NCBI GenBank assembly: GCA_036703315.1
Contig: DATNPH010000019.1
Span: forward strand, 1-22,587
DNA: 22,587 bases
From: DATNPH01 sp036703315
GTDB taxonomy: Bacteria; Cyanobacteriota; Cyanobacteriia; Cyanobacteriales; Coleofasciculaceae
Direction: 5' to 3'
In this document: one piece after another, positions 1 through 7,994 of the stretch
Position numbering within the stretch: the stretch's first letter is position 1
How the letters are laid out: each line of letters begins with the position of its first letter
Notes under the pieces: model-generated
Databases searched by the model: none
What the model was told of the DNA's origin: nothing
The model's input: the letters and a program-made list of their open reading frames with translations, nothing else
Program-made: the position numbers and the translations under genes

Positions 1-77
1 TGTATAACTTTCAAACTATTAGTTTTTCTAGGTTCGGGGCGCTGGGGTCGCTTGGGCTTCCCTTGAGCGCATTTACC

Positions 78-106
78 AATGTACATCCCCTACCCACAAG
101 TGTCAA
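78..106 (-). promoter_or_regulatory. Candidate sigma70-type promoter reading out of the left edge
   Basis: On the minus strand there is a perfect -35 TTGACA (101-106), a 17-bp spacer and a -10-like TACATT (78-83). Transcription would run leftwards out of the window, so a gene divergent from nadC probably lies just outside. A short open frame starting at the ATG near 88 on the minus strand also runs to the edge, but it would begin upstream of the predicted start site, so I do not call it. Confidence 0.4.
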
Positions 107-194
107 CCCTTTCTCTAAAAAAAATTTTGACGCGCTAAAACAAAGTTCTTAGTTGAATTCTATTGGCACAGACATGTCTAAGCTAAGGTTAATC

Positions 195-214
195 TCTAGA
201 TGTATCTAGATGTA
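195..214. repeat. Perfect 10-bp tandem duplication (2 copies of TCTAGATGTA) in the nadC leader
   Basis: TCTAGATGTA occurs twice head to tail just upstream of the nadC ribosome binding site AGGAG (226-230). A short palindrome, AGACATGTCT, lies upstream near 172-181. It could be a replication-slippage duplication or a paired protein site; the sequence does not decide. Confidence 0.5.
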
Positions 215-240
215 AAGAAGACCCTAGGAGAACGACGATT

Positions 241-1140
241 GTGAGCATGAGCGCTGTTTTACCCCCTGTGGTAGTGTTGGATCCGCTCTTGCACAGCTGG
301 TTGCTAGAAGATATTGGTCGAGGCGATCGCACAACTGGAAGCTTAATAAGAGAAGTCAGATTCGGGCGTGCAGATTGGATCGCCAAGCAAACCGGAGTAA
401 TTGCAGGATTACCAATAGCGGCTCGTGTATTCCAGTTATTGAACGATTCTCGATACCAAAGTCCAACTTCCAGCATTAGCTTTACCCGACTCGTTGCAGA
501 GGGTGAATTTTCTTATCCAGGGCAAGTAGTCGCTCAGGTTCACGCTCCTCTTGATGCACTACTGATGGGTGAGCGAGTGGCGCTGAATTTAGCCATGCGT
601 CTCAGTGGAATTGCCACGCTTACCTCTAACTATGTTGAGAAAATTGCTGATTTACCAGCGCGACTGGTAGATACTCGAAAAACGACTCCCGGTTTGAGAG
701 TCTTGGAAAAGTATGCATCCCAGGTAGGAGGAGCCATTAACCACCGCATGGGATTAGATGATGCTGTGATGATTAAGGATAATCACATTGTTGCGGCTGG
801 TGGTATTGCTCAAGCGATCGCTCAAATCCGAGAAAAGATACCCTATCCTCTGACCATTGAGGTTGAAACAAGCTCTCTCACCGAAGTCGAAGCTGCCCTA
901 AAGCACGGTGCTGATATCATCATGCTGGATAACATGTCGCTTGATTTAATGAGTCAAGCCGTGCAGCTCATTCGTCGCACCAATCATCAGGTCAAGATTG
1001 AGGCATCCGGCAACATTACTCTGGAAACGATTCGTGCCGTTGCGGAAACAGGCGTTGATTTTATTTCTAGTAGTGCCCCAGTGACTCGTTCTACCTGGTT
1101 AGATCTGAGTATGAATATAGATAACAGCTCGATTAAATAG
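241..1140 (+). CDS. nadC: Nicotinate-nucleotide pyrophosphorylase (quinolinate phosphoribosyltransferase)
   Basis: Converts quinolinate and PRPP to nicotinate mononucleotide, CO2 and PPi, the step that commits de novo NAD synthesis; cytosolic. The 299-aa length is normal. Family motifs are present: the N-terminal LLEDIGRGDRT segment, the substrate-binding DTRKTTPGLR stretch (about residues 144-153), HRMGLDDAVMIKDNH (about 168-182), the beta-barrel motifs EVETSS and MLDNMS, and EASGNI near residue 255. The C-terminal FISSSAPVTRS replaces the more usual ISVGALTHS; I believe this is the cyanobacterial form. The start is GTG at 241, with AGGAG ten bases upstream; an in-frame ATG two codons later (247) is the alternative. 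It stands alone, with a 216-bp gap to argS that holds no gene I can see. Confidence 0.96.
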   Translation: MSMSAVLPPVVVLDPLLHSWLLEDIGRGDRTTGSLIREVRFGRADWIAKQTGVIAGLPIAARVFQLLNDSRYQSPTSSISFTRLVAEGEFSYPGQVVAQVHAPLDALLMGERVALNLAMRLSGIATLTSNYVEKIADLPARLVDTRKTTPGLRVLEKYASQVGGAINHRMGLDDAVMIKDNHIVAAGGIAQAIAQIREKIPYPLTIEVETSSLTEVEAALKHGADIIMLDNMSLDLMSQAVQLIRRTNHQVKIEASGNITLETIRAVAETGVDFISSSAPVTRSTWLDLSMNIDNSSIK

Positions 1141-1356
1141 ATCTAAAGTGAGTCTCCTAATGTATTTCTTGGCAGAACTGAACTATTAAGTAATCTTAAG
1201 AGGGCAGGAGCCAGGAACAGAACTTATTGCCAAAAGGTTTTCCGGCAAAAGTCGTAAGACAGAGAAACTGGTTCAACGCGACAAGTTATGTTAAAAGAAC
1301 ATCTCTGCTCAACGGCAAGGAAAGCAATGCTGGTTGAGAATCTTTGACATCGCACT

Positions 1357-3114
1357 ATGAACTCTCTAATTGAACAGCTAACAAGCAAATTTACTCAAGC
1401 ATTAACTACAGCCTTTGGTTCAGACTTGGTGGGGATAGATCCAATGGTGGTACCTGCCAGCAATCCTAAATTTGGTGACTATCAATCTAATGTTGCTTTG
1501 TCTTTGAGTAAAAAGTTAGGACAGCCACCACGAGTGATCGCAGAGAAAATTGTTCAGCATCTTAATATCAGTGATATTTGCCAAACACCAAGCATTGCTG
1601 GTCCGGGCTTTATCAATCTTGCTCTGAAACCGACTTATTTGGAAGAACAGCTAAATTTTATTCAGGCAGACTCCCGCTTAGGAGTACAACCAAGCAAAGA
1701 ACTACAGCGGGTGATTGTAGATTTCTCCAGTCCCAATATTGCTAAAGAGATGCACGTTGGTCATCTGCGCTCTACGATTATTGGAGATTCCATTGCCCGT
1801 ATTTTGGAATTTCGGGGTCATGACGTTCTGCGGCTGAACCATGTGGGCGATTGGGGGACTCAATTTGGGATGTTGATTGCCTATCTTCGGGAAGTTTACC
1901 CAGAAGCATTAACAACGTCCGACGCTTTAGACTTAGGAGATTTAGTTGCTTTTTATCGACAAGCGAAACAGCGGTTTGATAGGGATGAGGCATTCCAAGA
2001 AACGGCTCGGCAAGAAGTGGTAAAACTGCAAGCGGGAGTGGAAGATACTCGACAAGCATGGCAACTGCTGTGTGACCAATCGCGGCGTGAATTTCAGGTT
2101 ATCTATGACTTACTTGATGTTGAGCTGATAGAACGAGGTGAATCGTTCTATAACCCTTTATTGCCAGATGTGGTGGAAGATCTTGAGCAGTCAGGCTTAT
2201 TAGTGGAAGATGCAGGTGCTCAGTGTGTCTTTCTAGAAGGATTTACCAACAAAGATGGTAATCCTCTGCCGTTGATTGTGAAAAAGTCTGATGGAGGTTA
2301 CAACTACGCTACAACTGATTTGGCAGCACTACGTTATCGGATTGAGCAAGACGGGGCACAAGAGATTATTTACGTGACTGATGCTGGTCAGGCTGCCCAT
2401 TTTACTCAAGTATTTCAGGTAGCACGGCGAGCAAACTGGATTCCTGAGGGCGTCAAGTTAGTACATGTCCCCTTTGGTCTGGTACTGGGGGAAGATGGAA
2501 AGAAGCTGAAGACACGTTCTGGAGATACAGTGCGTTTACGGGACTTGCTTAATGAAGCGATCGCACGCGCGGAGGCTGACCTCGAAGCTAGGCTCAAGGA
2601 AGAAGGTCGCCAGGAAACTGAAGAGTTTAAAACTCGCGTTGCCAAAGTAGTTGGCATTAGTGCGGTTAAGTATGCCGACTTAAGCCAGAACCGTACTAGC
2701 AATTACGTCTTCAGCTTTGACAAGATGCTGGCTCTTCAAGGGAATACAGCACCTTACATGCTTTATGCCTACGTCCGAGTTCAAGGGATTAGCCGCAAAG
2801 GCAACATTGATTTTGAGAAATTGGGAGCAGATGCCAAAATTCTATTGCAGCACGAGATGGAGTTGGCATTAGCTAAACATTTATTACAGCTGAGTGAGGT
2901 TCTTAAAGAGGTTGAGCAAGATTTGTTGCCTAATCGACTTTGTCAGTATTTGTTTGAACTTAGCCAAAAATTTAATCAGTTTTACGATCAGTGCCCTGTG
3001 CTGCAAGCAGAAGAACCCCTACGAACATCGCGCTTAAGGCTATGTGATCTGACAGCTCGTACATTGAAGCTGGGATTATCCTTATTGGGGATTTCTGTAC
3101 TAGAACGAATGTAA
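1357..3114 (+). CDS. argS: Arginyl-tRNA synthetase
   Basis: Charges tRNA-Arg with arginine (class I synthetase, cytosol). At 585 aa it has the usual length. Order of parts: N-terminal Add1 tRNA-binding domain (about residues 1-90); Rossmann catalytic domain opening with the ArgRS signature SSPNIAKEMHVGHLRST, where HVGH is the HIGH motif; the region GLVLGEDGKKLKTRSGDTV, which stands in for the KMSKS loop (the family commonly lacks a canonical one); and a C-terminal DALR-type anticodon-binding domain starting near the APYMLYAYVRVQGI segment. The start is ATG 1357 with no strong Shine-Dalgarno sequence. The stop is followed directly by the start codon of the permease gene, which suggests co-transcription. 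Confidence 0.97.
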   Translation: MNSLIEQLTSKFTQALTTAFGSDLVGIDPMVVPASNPKFGDYQSNVALSLSKKLGQPPRVIAEKIVQHLNISDICQTPSIAGPGFINLALKPTYLEEQLNFIQADSRLGVQPSKELQRVIVDFSSPNIAKEMHVGHLRSTIIGDSIARILEFRGHDVLRLNHVGDWGTQFGMLIAYLREVYPEALTTSDALDLGDLVAFYRQAKQRFDRDEAFQETARQEVVKLQAGVEDTRQAWQLLCDQSRREFQVIYDLLDVELIERGESFYNPLLPDVVEDLEQSGLLVEDAGAQCVFLEGFTNKDGNPLPLIVKKSDGGYNYATTDLAALRYRIEQDGAQEIIYVTDAGQAAHFTQVFQVARRANWIPEGVKLVHVPFGLVLGEDGKKLKTRSGDTVRLRDLLNEAIARAEADLEARLKEEGRQETEEFKTRVAKVVGISAVKYADLSQNRTSNYVFSFDKMLALQGNTAPYMLYAYVRVQGISRKGNIDFEKLGADAKILLQHEMELALAKHLLQLSEVLKEVEQDLLPNRLCQYLFELSQKFNQFYDQCPVLQAEEPLRTSRLRLCDLTARTLKLGLSLLGISVLERM

Positions 3115-3906
3115 ATGATGACGCAAGAGTCTACTACTTGGTCACTGCTATTCTTGTTGGGGACAAGCACTGGGTTAGTATCAGGGATTTTTGGTGTGGG
3201 CGGTGGTTTGCTAATTGTTCCTGCACTCACTCTCTGGAACATTCCTTTAGCCCAGGCGACAGCAACTAGTTTAGTGGCAGTCTTGTTAAGTGCTGTCTCA
3301 GGGACTATGCGGAACTGGTGGGCGGGTCAGCTGAATCTAAGAGCTGCTCTACAGTTAGCTTTATTCGGAATTCCTGCTGCTCAGGTGGGTGCTTGGTTAG
3401 GCTCACACCTTCCCGAAACCTGGTTAGCTCACAGTTTTGCGGCTTTGTTGTTGGCAACCATTTTTCTGCTCAATCTTCAGCAAAAAGCAGTGCAGAGATT
3501 AACCCTAGAGCAAGAGCAATGCGATAGTGCCTCGAGAGGACAGCCTATAGCCAGAATTGGGTTAATTGCTGGAGTAATATCGGGCTTATTTGGTATAGGC
3601 GGCGGTATTATCATGGTGCCACTGCAAATGCTCCTGATCGCGCAACCCATCCAAGTTGCTGTGACCAATAGCTTGGGTGCAATGGTGGCGATCGCGGCTT
3701 CTGGTTTATCGCAACATGCTTGGAAAGGTGACGTTTTGTGGCAATCAGGTTTATGTTTGGGATTGGGAGGGGTTTTAGGTGCCCAAGTGGGAACTAGACT
3801 GCTGCCAGTCTTACCTGAAAAATTAATTAATAGGTTGTTCAGGCTACTGTTGTTGTTTCTAGCTCTCTATATGGCTGGGCGTTCCTTTTGGGTTACATTT
3901 AGCTGA
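3115..3906 (+). CDS. TauE/SafE-family sulfite/anion exporter-type permease
   Basis: A 263-aa integral membrane protein of the TauE/SafE (DUF81) family, whose members are thought to move small anions such as sulfite or sulfonates across the inner membrane; the substrate here cannot be read from sequence. About 7-8 hydrophobic segments are visible. The two halves repeat the same glycine-rich signature: SGIFGVGGGLLIVPAL near residue 23 and SGLFGIGGGIIMVPLQ near residue 155, the inverted-repeat architecture of the family. The first ATG (3115) directly follows the argS stop codon, with a second ATG next to it at 3118, so translation is probably coupled to argS. The gene ends 30 bp from the convergent def gene. 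Confidence 0.88.
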   Translation: MMTQESTTWSLLFLLGTSTGLVSGIFGVGGGLLIVPALTLWNIPLAQATATSLVAVLLSAVSGTMRNWWAGQLNLRAALQLALFGIPAAQVGAWLGSHLPETWLAHSFAALLLATIFLLNLQQKAVQRLTLEQEQCDSASRGQPIARIGLIAGVISGLFGIGGGIIMVPLQMLLIAQPIQVAVTNSLGAMVAIAASGLSQHAWKGDVLWQSGLCLGLGGVLGAQVGTRLLPVLPEKLINRLFRLLLLFLALYMAGRSFWVTFS

Positions 3907-3936
3907 TTTCCAGAGCCAGTAAAATTACTAAATGAG

Positions 3937-4470
3937 CTATTGATTCTGGACGATTCTCTGCTGATACTCCTGCTCGGTCATCATGTCTTGAATACCTTCC
4001 ACTCGGTCTAAAAACACGATGCCGTCAAGGTGGTCATACTCATGCTGAAATATCCTAGCCACAAAATCTGTTAATTCTTGTCGATGCAGTTGACCGTCCT
4101 GACTGATGTACTCAACTTCAACAGCCTGATACCTGGGGACTAACCCTCGAATTCCAGGGATGCTTAGACAGCCTTCCCAGCCTTTAACCATCTCAGTCGA
4201 GTGAGCAATGATTCGAGGATTAATCATAGCCGTTGGTTCCATCTCTGGCGCATTGGGATACCTGGGACTGGGACGAGACGCTACGATAAACAAGCGATAC
4301 GATTCGGATACTTGAGGGGAAGCGATCCCAACACCATTTGATACCCCTGCCGTGGCAATGAGGTTGTCAATCAGTTGTTGGATATGCTCATCTTGAACGT
4401 TATCAACTAGCTGCGCTTGCTGCCGCAAGATTGGGTTACCTAACTGAGCAATTTCTAGTAATTCAGTCAT
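3937..4470 (-). CDS. def: Peptide deformylase
   Basis: Removes the N-formyl group from nascent proteins; metal-dependent cytosolic hydrolase. All three family motifs are present in 177 aa: motif I as GVGIASPQ near residue 47 (the usual form is GxGLAAPQ, so an Ala-to-Ser change), motif II EGCLS near residue 98, and motif III QHEYDH near residue 142, whose two His plus the Cys of motif II bind the metal. The start ATG at 4470 has no clear Shine-Dalgarno sequence. It is convergent with the upstream permease gene and divergent from dnaA. Confidence 0.95.
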   Translation of the reverse strand: MTELLEIAQLGNPILRQQAQLVDNVQDEHIQQLIDNLIATAGVSNGVGIASPQVSESYRLFIVASRPSPRYPNAPEMEPTAMINPRIIAHSTEMVKGWEGCLSIPGIRGLVPRYQAVEVEYISQDGQLHRQELTDFVARIFQHEYDHLDGIVFLDRVEGIQDMMTEQEYQQRIVQNQ

Positions 4471-4812
4471 GATGGAGTGGTATTACAGGTAGCGATCGCA
4501 ATCGTTTGTAGATGTATACAGAATTCTGTGTTTGTGTAAGTAAAAATATGCTACACAATAAACCGATTTCTTGGAGAAGGCAGGTGAGGTCGTTAATCCT
4601 TGGCTCATCCAGGCAAATAACTAAATTTGTAGATAGCTAGATAGATAATACTATTCTGCGAAAATAGGCTTCTGACTTGCTTGGATTCTGAAGGGGGATC
4701 ATGCGGATAAACAATTCACAGCACAGTTATATTGTCAAGGTCAATGGGTCAAGTGCTTGAAAAGCACACCTCTGTAGAGGAGAAAATGTCAGATTACGCT
4801 AGAGGAAAGCCC
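4471..4812. promoter_or_regulatory. Divergent def-dnaA control region
   Basis: This 342-bp stretch separates def (-) from dnaA (+). A possible dnaA promoter is TTTGTA (4626-4631), a 17-bp spacer and TACTAT (4649-4654), set in a TAGATAG-repeat-rich tract; the match is weak. A HIP1 site lies at 4492-4499. I see no perfect TTTTCCACA DnaA box here, unlike the spacer after dnaA, so direct DnaA autoregulation at this end is not obvious. Confidence 0.35.
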
Positions 4813-6189
4813 GTGGAAACTTCCCCAGAACAGCTCTGGATTCAGGTATTGGAGCGTTTACAGCTACAACTAAGCCGACCGACCTTTGAAACCTGGATTA
4901 AGACAGCCAGCGCTGAGCAGCTGGAAAATAACTGCTTGGTTATTCGTACTCCCAATCCCTTTGCCAGAAATTGGTTACAGAAGTACTACATCAAAACAAT
5001 TGCTGAGGTTGTGCAGGATATCTTGGGTCAGTCGGTAGAAATTCAACTCATAGTCACGAGCGGAGATGACGGCTCTCCAAATGGAGAGACAGATGTTTCA
5101 TGGTCACTACCAGTAGTCACAAGTGCTTCAGAAACTACATCTATTCACCAGCCTAGACCGTCTGAGTTAAACCCAAAGTACATTTTCTCTCGCTTTGTGG
5201 TCGGCTCAAACAACCGTATGGCTCATGCTGCCTCTCTAGCGGTAGCAGAATCTCCGGGGCGTGAATTTAACCCTTTATTTCTGTGTGGTGGTGTTGGTTT
5301 AGGCAAAACTCACTTAATGCAGGCGATCGCGCATTTTCGTTTAGACAATTGCCCTGATTCTAAAATCTTTTACGTTTCCACAGAACAGTTTACCAATGAC
5401 CTAATTGCGGCAATTCGTAAAGACAGTATGCAGAGCTTCCGCGAACATTATCGAGCAGCCGATGTGATATTGGTAGACGACATTCAGTTTATTGAAGGCA
5501 AGGAGTATACCCAAGAAGAGTTTTTCTATACGTTTAATACCTTGCATGAAGCAGGTAAACAAGTCGTCTTGGCATCAGATCGTCCTCCTAACCAAATTCC
5601 CCGCTTGCAAGAACGCCTGTGTTCTCGCTTCTCTATGGGGTTGATTGCAGATATTCAGGCACCTGATCTGGAAACACGGATGGCAATTTTACAAAAAAAG
5701 GCAGAGTACGAGAATATTCGTCTGCCGAGAGCCGTGATTGAATACATTGCCACTAGCTACACATCAAATATTCGAGAATTAGAGGGGGCTTTGATTCGAG
5801 CTGTCGCTTATATTTCAATTTCGGGTCTGCCAATGACTGTCGAGAACATTGCACCGATTTTGAATCCACCGACTCAGAAGGTTCAGGCTTCTCCAGAAAC
5901 GATTCTGATGGCTATCGCAGACGCCTTCAATGTCTCGGTTGAGGACTTGAAAAGTAACTCTCGTCGGCGGGAAATCAGCTGGTCTAGGCAAATCGGCATG
6001 TATTTAATGCGGCAGCATACGGCTCTGAGTTTACCCAGAATTGGTGAAGAGTTTGGTGGTAAAGACCATACGACAGTGATGTATAGTTGCGATAAAATTG
6101 CCCAGTTACGGGAAAATGATGCTGCGTTGGATCATACACTGCGTCAATTGAGCGATCGCATCAATCTTAGTAGCAGAACCCAAAACTAA
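4813..6189 (+). CDS. dnaA: Chromosomal replication initiator protein DnaA
   Basis: AAA+ ATPase that binds DnaA boxes, opens the origin and loads the helicase. I choose the GTG at 4813 (458 aa): AGAGGA precedes it at proper spacing and the product begins METSPEQLW, like other cyanobacterial DnaA N-termini. In-frame TTG 4732, ATG 4744 and ATG 4786 would add 27, 23 or 9 residues; ATG 4786 has AGGAG only 3 nt away. Numbered from 4813: domain I (about 1-80, SRPTFETWIKTA), variable linker II (about 85-125), domain III with Walker A GGVGLGKT (about 159-166) and Walker B ILVDDIQF (about 219-226), and DNA-binding domain IV with the DnaA signature GGKDHTTVMYSCDKI (about 415-429). The downstream spacer carries its binding sites. 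Confidence 0.96.
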   Translation: METSPEQLWIQVLERLQLQLSRPTFETWIKTASAEQLENNCLVIRTPNPFARNWLQKYYIKTIAEVVQDILGQSVEIQLIVTSGDDGSPNGETDVSWSLPVVTSASETTSIHQPRPSELNPKYIFSRFVVGSNNRMAHAASLAVAESPGREFNPLFLCGGVGLGKTHLMQAIAHFRLDNCPDSKIFYVSTEQFTNDLIAAIRKDSMQSFREHYRAADVILVDDIQFIEGKEYTQEEFFYTFNTLHEAGKQVVLASDRPPNQIPRLQERLCSRFSMGLIADIQAPDLETRMAILQKKAEYENIRLPRAVIEYIATSYTSNIRELEGALIRAVAYISISGLPMTVENIAPILNPPTQKVQASPETILMAIADAFNVSVEDLKSNSRRREISWSRQIGMYLMRQHTALSLPRIGEEFGGKDHTTVMYSCDKIAQLRENDAALDHTLRQLSDRINLSSRTQN

Positions 6190-6392
6190 ACTTGAAATCC
6201 TCATGGACGAGCAAAACCTGATCCCTACAATGCAGCTATGTCACTCACTTTAATACTCTTTAATCAAGAGTTTAAGGAATTATCAAGACGTTTATTGCCT
6301 GCGGAAGTGTTTATGGAAAAATCGTGGAAACTTTAGTGAATTTAATAAACGTTTCTATTGAGTATAAATACTTTATGGAAAAATTATTGTGT

Positions 6393-6474
6393 TTTTCCAC
6401 AGATTTTCCACAGGTTGAAAATCTGTAACCCTTTTTCATCAATAAGTTTGCACAGCTTTTCCACATTTTCCACA
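6393..6474 (+). promoter_or_regulatory. Two tandem pairs of DnaA boxes
   Basis: TTTTCCACA at 6393 and 6404 (11-bp period) and at 6457 and 6466 (directly abutting). All four are perfect and in the same orientation, pointing towards dnaN. The close pairing fits cooperative DnaA loading. They may also let DnaA control dnaN, which starts 39 bp after the last box. Confidence 0.85.
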
Positions 6475-6488
6475 ACCTCAACGACCAA

Positions 6489-6505
6489 CTACTATTATTT
6501 ATTTG
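6489..6505 (+). promoter_or_regulatory. DnaA-trio-like unwinding element
   Basis: CTACTATTATTTATTTG follows the last DnaA box after a 14-bp spacer that is more GC-rich (ACCTCAACGACCAA). Read on the complementary strand 3'-5' it gives GAT-GAT-AAT-AAA triplets, resembling the DnaA-trio repeats next to the DnaA boxes of Bacillus subtilis oriC. The spacer here is longer than I recall for B. subtilis. The element runs almost to the dnaN ATG (6513), so the dnaN 5' leader would lie inside the proposed unwinding site. Confidence 0.5.
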
Positions 6506-6512
6506 AACTGCT

Positions 6513-7808
6513 ATGAAACTGGTTTGCACTCAAAGTGACCTTAATACTAACCTCTCACTGGTTAGTCGTGCGGTTCCATCTCGCCCCACCCATCCTGTAC
6601 TGGGTAATGTTTTATTATTCGCAGATAAAGAAACTCAGCAGGTACGTCTAACTGCTTTTGATCTGACACTTGGCATTCAGACAAGCTTCGCAGCTCAAGT
6701 AGAGGTAGGTGGGGAAATTACTATACCGGCTAAACTTCTCAACGATATTGTCTCCCGTCTAGCGGAAGGAGAAATTACTCTGGAGGAGAAAGAGACGGAA
6801 GCCACAACCGAAGAGTCGGGCGATCGCATAATTGTCACGTTGACTTCAGCTTCAGGGCGTTACCAAGTGCGAGGAATGAATTCCAGCGAGTTTCCAGAAC
6901 TCCCACAAGTTGAACAAGGGGTTGCAATCCACCTTCCGGTAGAAGCCTTGGTAGAAGGGTTAAAGGGTTCTTTATTTGCCACTAGCTCTGATGAAACCAA
7001 GCAGGTGCTTACAGGTGTTCACCTGACAGTGCAGCCAGATGGACTGGAATTTGCTGCTACAGATGGTCATAGATTAGCAGTTGTACAGACTACAAACCAA
7101 AACAATACTGATAGCGCCACAGTAGAAACATCAGCAGCAGAGGATCAGACAGAACCAGGCACTAGCGTTGGCTCAGCACCATCAAAACTGGCAGCAGTAG
7201 CAATAGCAGGAGTGTCAAATACCTCTGAGCTAGAGCTTACATTGCCAGCTAGAGCGTTACGAGAGCTAGAACGAATGCTGGGTACGCGCCAATCTACGGA
7301 CACTGTTACGCTTCACTTTGAGCAGGGTCAAATTGTCTTTCAAGTAGGAGATCAGACGCTCGAAGACTCGCTACCGCTTCGCTATCGTGTAACTAGCCGT
7401 ACCCTGGAAGGGCAGTATCCAGCTTACCGTCAGTTAATTCCGCACCAGTTTCAGCGCCAGATCACTATTGATCGGCGTCAACTGCTCAGTGCAGTAGAAC
7501 GAATTGCTGTATTGGCTGACCAGAAAAACAATATTGTCAAGTTCAGTATTGACAGCATTAATCAGCAACTTTCCCTATCTGTAGAAGCCCAAGATATCGG
7601 TAGTGGGCAGGAATCGTTACCAGCTGAGATATCTGGTGAAAGCATAGACATCGCCTTTAATGTCAAGTATCTAATAGATGGATTAAAAGCGCTTTCTACC
7701 TCTGATATTCAGATGCAGATGAACACTGCCAACAGCCCCGTGATTCTGACGCCTCTAGGGGGATTGAAGATGACTTACTTAATCATGCCTGTGCAATTAA
7801 GAGGGTGA
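6513..7808 (+). CDS. dnaN: DNA polymerase III beta subunit (sliding clamp)
   Basis: Ring-shaped dimeric clamp that tethers replicative and other polymerases to DNA. At 431 aa it is longer than the usual 365-380. It starts MKLVCTQSDLNTNLSLVSRA and ends YLIMPVQLRG, the clamp C-terminus near the partner-binding pocket. Domain landmarks are RPTHPVLGNVLL (about residues 24-35), FPELP (about 127-131), ATDGHRLAVV (about 182-191) and the third domain from about residue 310. The extra length is mainly a Thr/Ser/Ala/Glu-rich insert at about residues 193-238 between strands of domain 2, plus a short acidic run at about 90-103. The start ATG 6513 has no Shine-Dalgarno sequence; the oriC-like element occupies that position. 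Confidence 0.97.
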   Translation: MKLVCTQSDLNTNLSLVSRAVPSRPTHPVLGNVLLFADKETQQVRLTAFDLTLGIQTSFAAQVEVGGEITIPAKLLNDIVSRLAEGEITLEEKETEATTEESGDRIIVTLTSASGRYQVRGMNSSEFPELPQVEQGVAIHLPVEALVEGLKGSLFATSSDETKQVLTGVHLTVQPDGLEFAATDGHRLAVVQTTNQNNTDSATVETSAAEDQTEPGTSVGSAPSKLAAVAIAGVSNTSELELTLPARALRELERMLGTRQSTDTVTLHFEQGQIVFQVGDQTLEDSLPLRYRVTSRTLEGQYPAYRQLIPHQFQRQITIDRRQLLSAVERIAVLADQKNNIVKFSIDSINQQLSLSVEAQDIGSGQESLPAEISGESIDIAFNVKYLIDGLKALSTSDIQMQMNTANSPVILTPLGGLKMTYLIMPVQLRG

Positions 7809-7994
7809 GGCTTCATGAGCTGAGTTTGCTTTGACGTTAGTCAAGAATCGCTACAGTTTCATCCTGATGAAGTGCTGATAGAAAGAAAAACTTAAATAGG
7901 AAAAACTTCTCTTGACCTTGCCAGTTTTTATGTACAAAGCGGGTTTAGGTTTTTGTGTTCAAAATTAGGCTCCTATCATTGCTGACAAAGACAG
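7809..7994. other. Non-coding spacer after dnaN
   Basis: First part of a 415-bp gap between dnaN and the next gene. I see small hairpins, TTGAC-GTTA-GTCAA near 7830-7845 and TTCATC/GATGAA near 7859-7872, neither followed by a T run, so no convincing terminator. The second part of the gap holds the MITE-like element described separately. Confidence 0.4.

Larger units (their letters stand above)
6190..6512. other. Candidate replication origin (oriC) in the dnaA-dnaN spacer
   Basis: This 323-bp AT-rich spacer holds four perfect TTTTCCACA boxes (6393-6401, 6404-6412, 6457-6465, 6466-6474). It also has one-mismatch copies in the opposite orientation, TATGGAAAA at 6312-6320 and 6374-6382, and a degenerate GTTTGCACA at 6446-6454. 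An AT-rich stretch with few G/C lies at about 6338-6376. A hairpin ACTCTT-TAATC-AAGAGT at 6255-6271 follows dnaA. The dnaA-dnaN interval is a common oriC site in bacteria. That it is the active origin here is inference, since some cyanobacteria do not depend on DnaA. Confidence 0.75.

Noticed and set aside
1227..1258. TTGCC...GGCAA hairpin in the nadC-argS gap
   Set aside because: Five base pairs around a loop of over 20 nt, without a T run; not distinguishable from chance.
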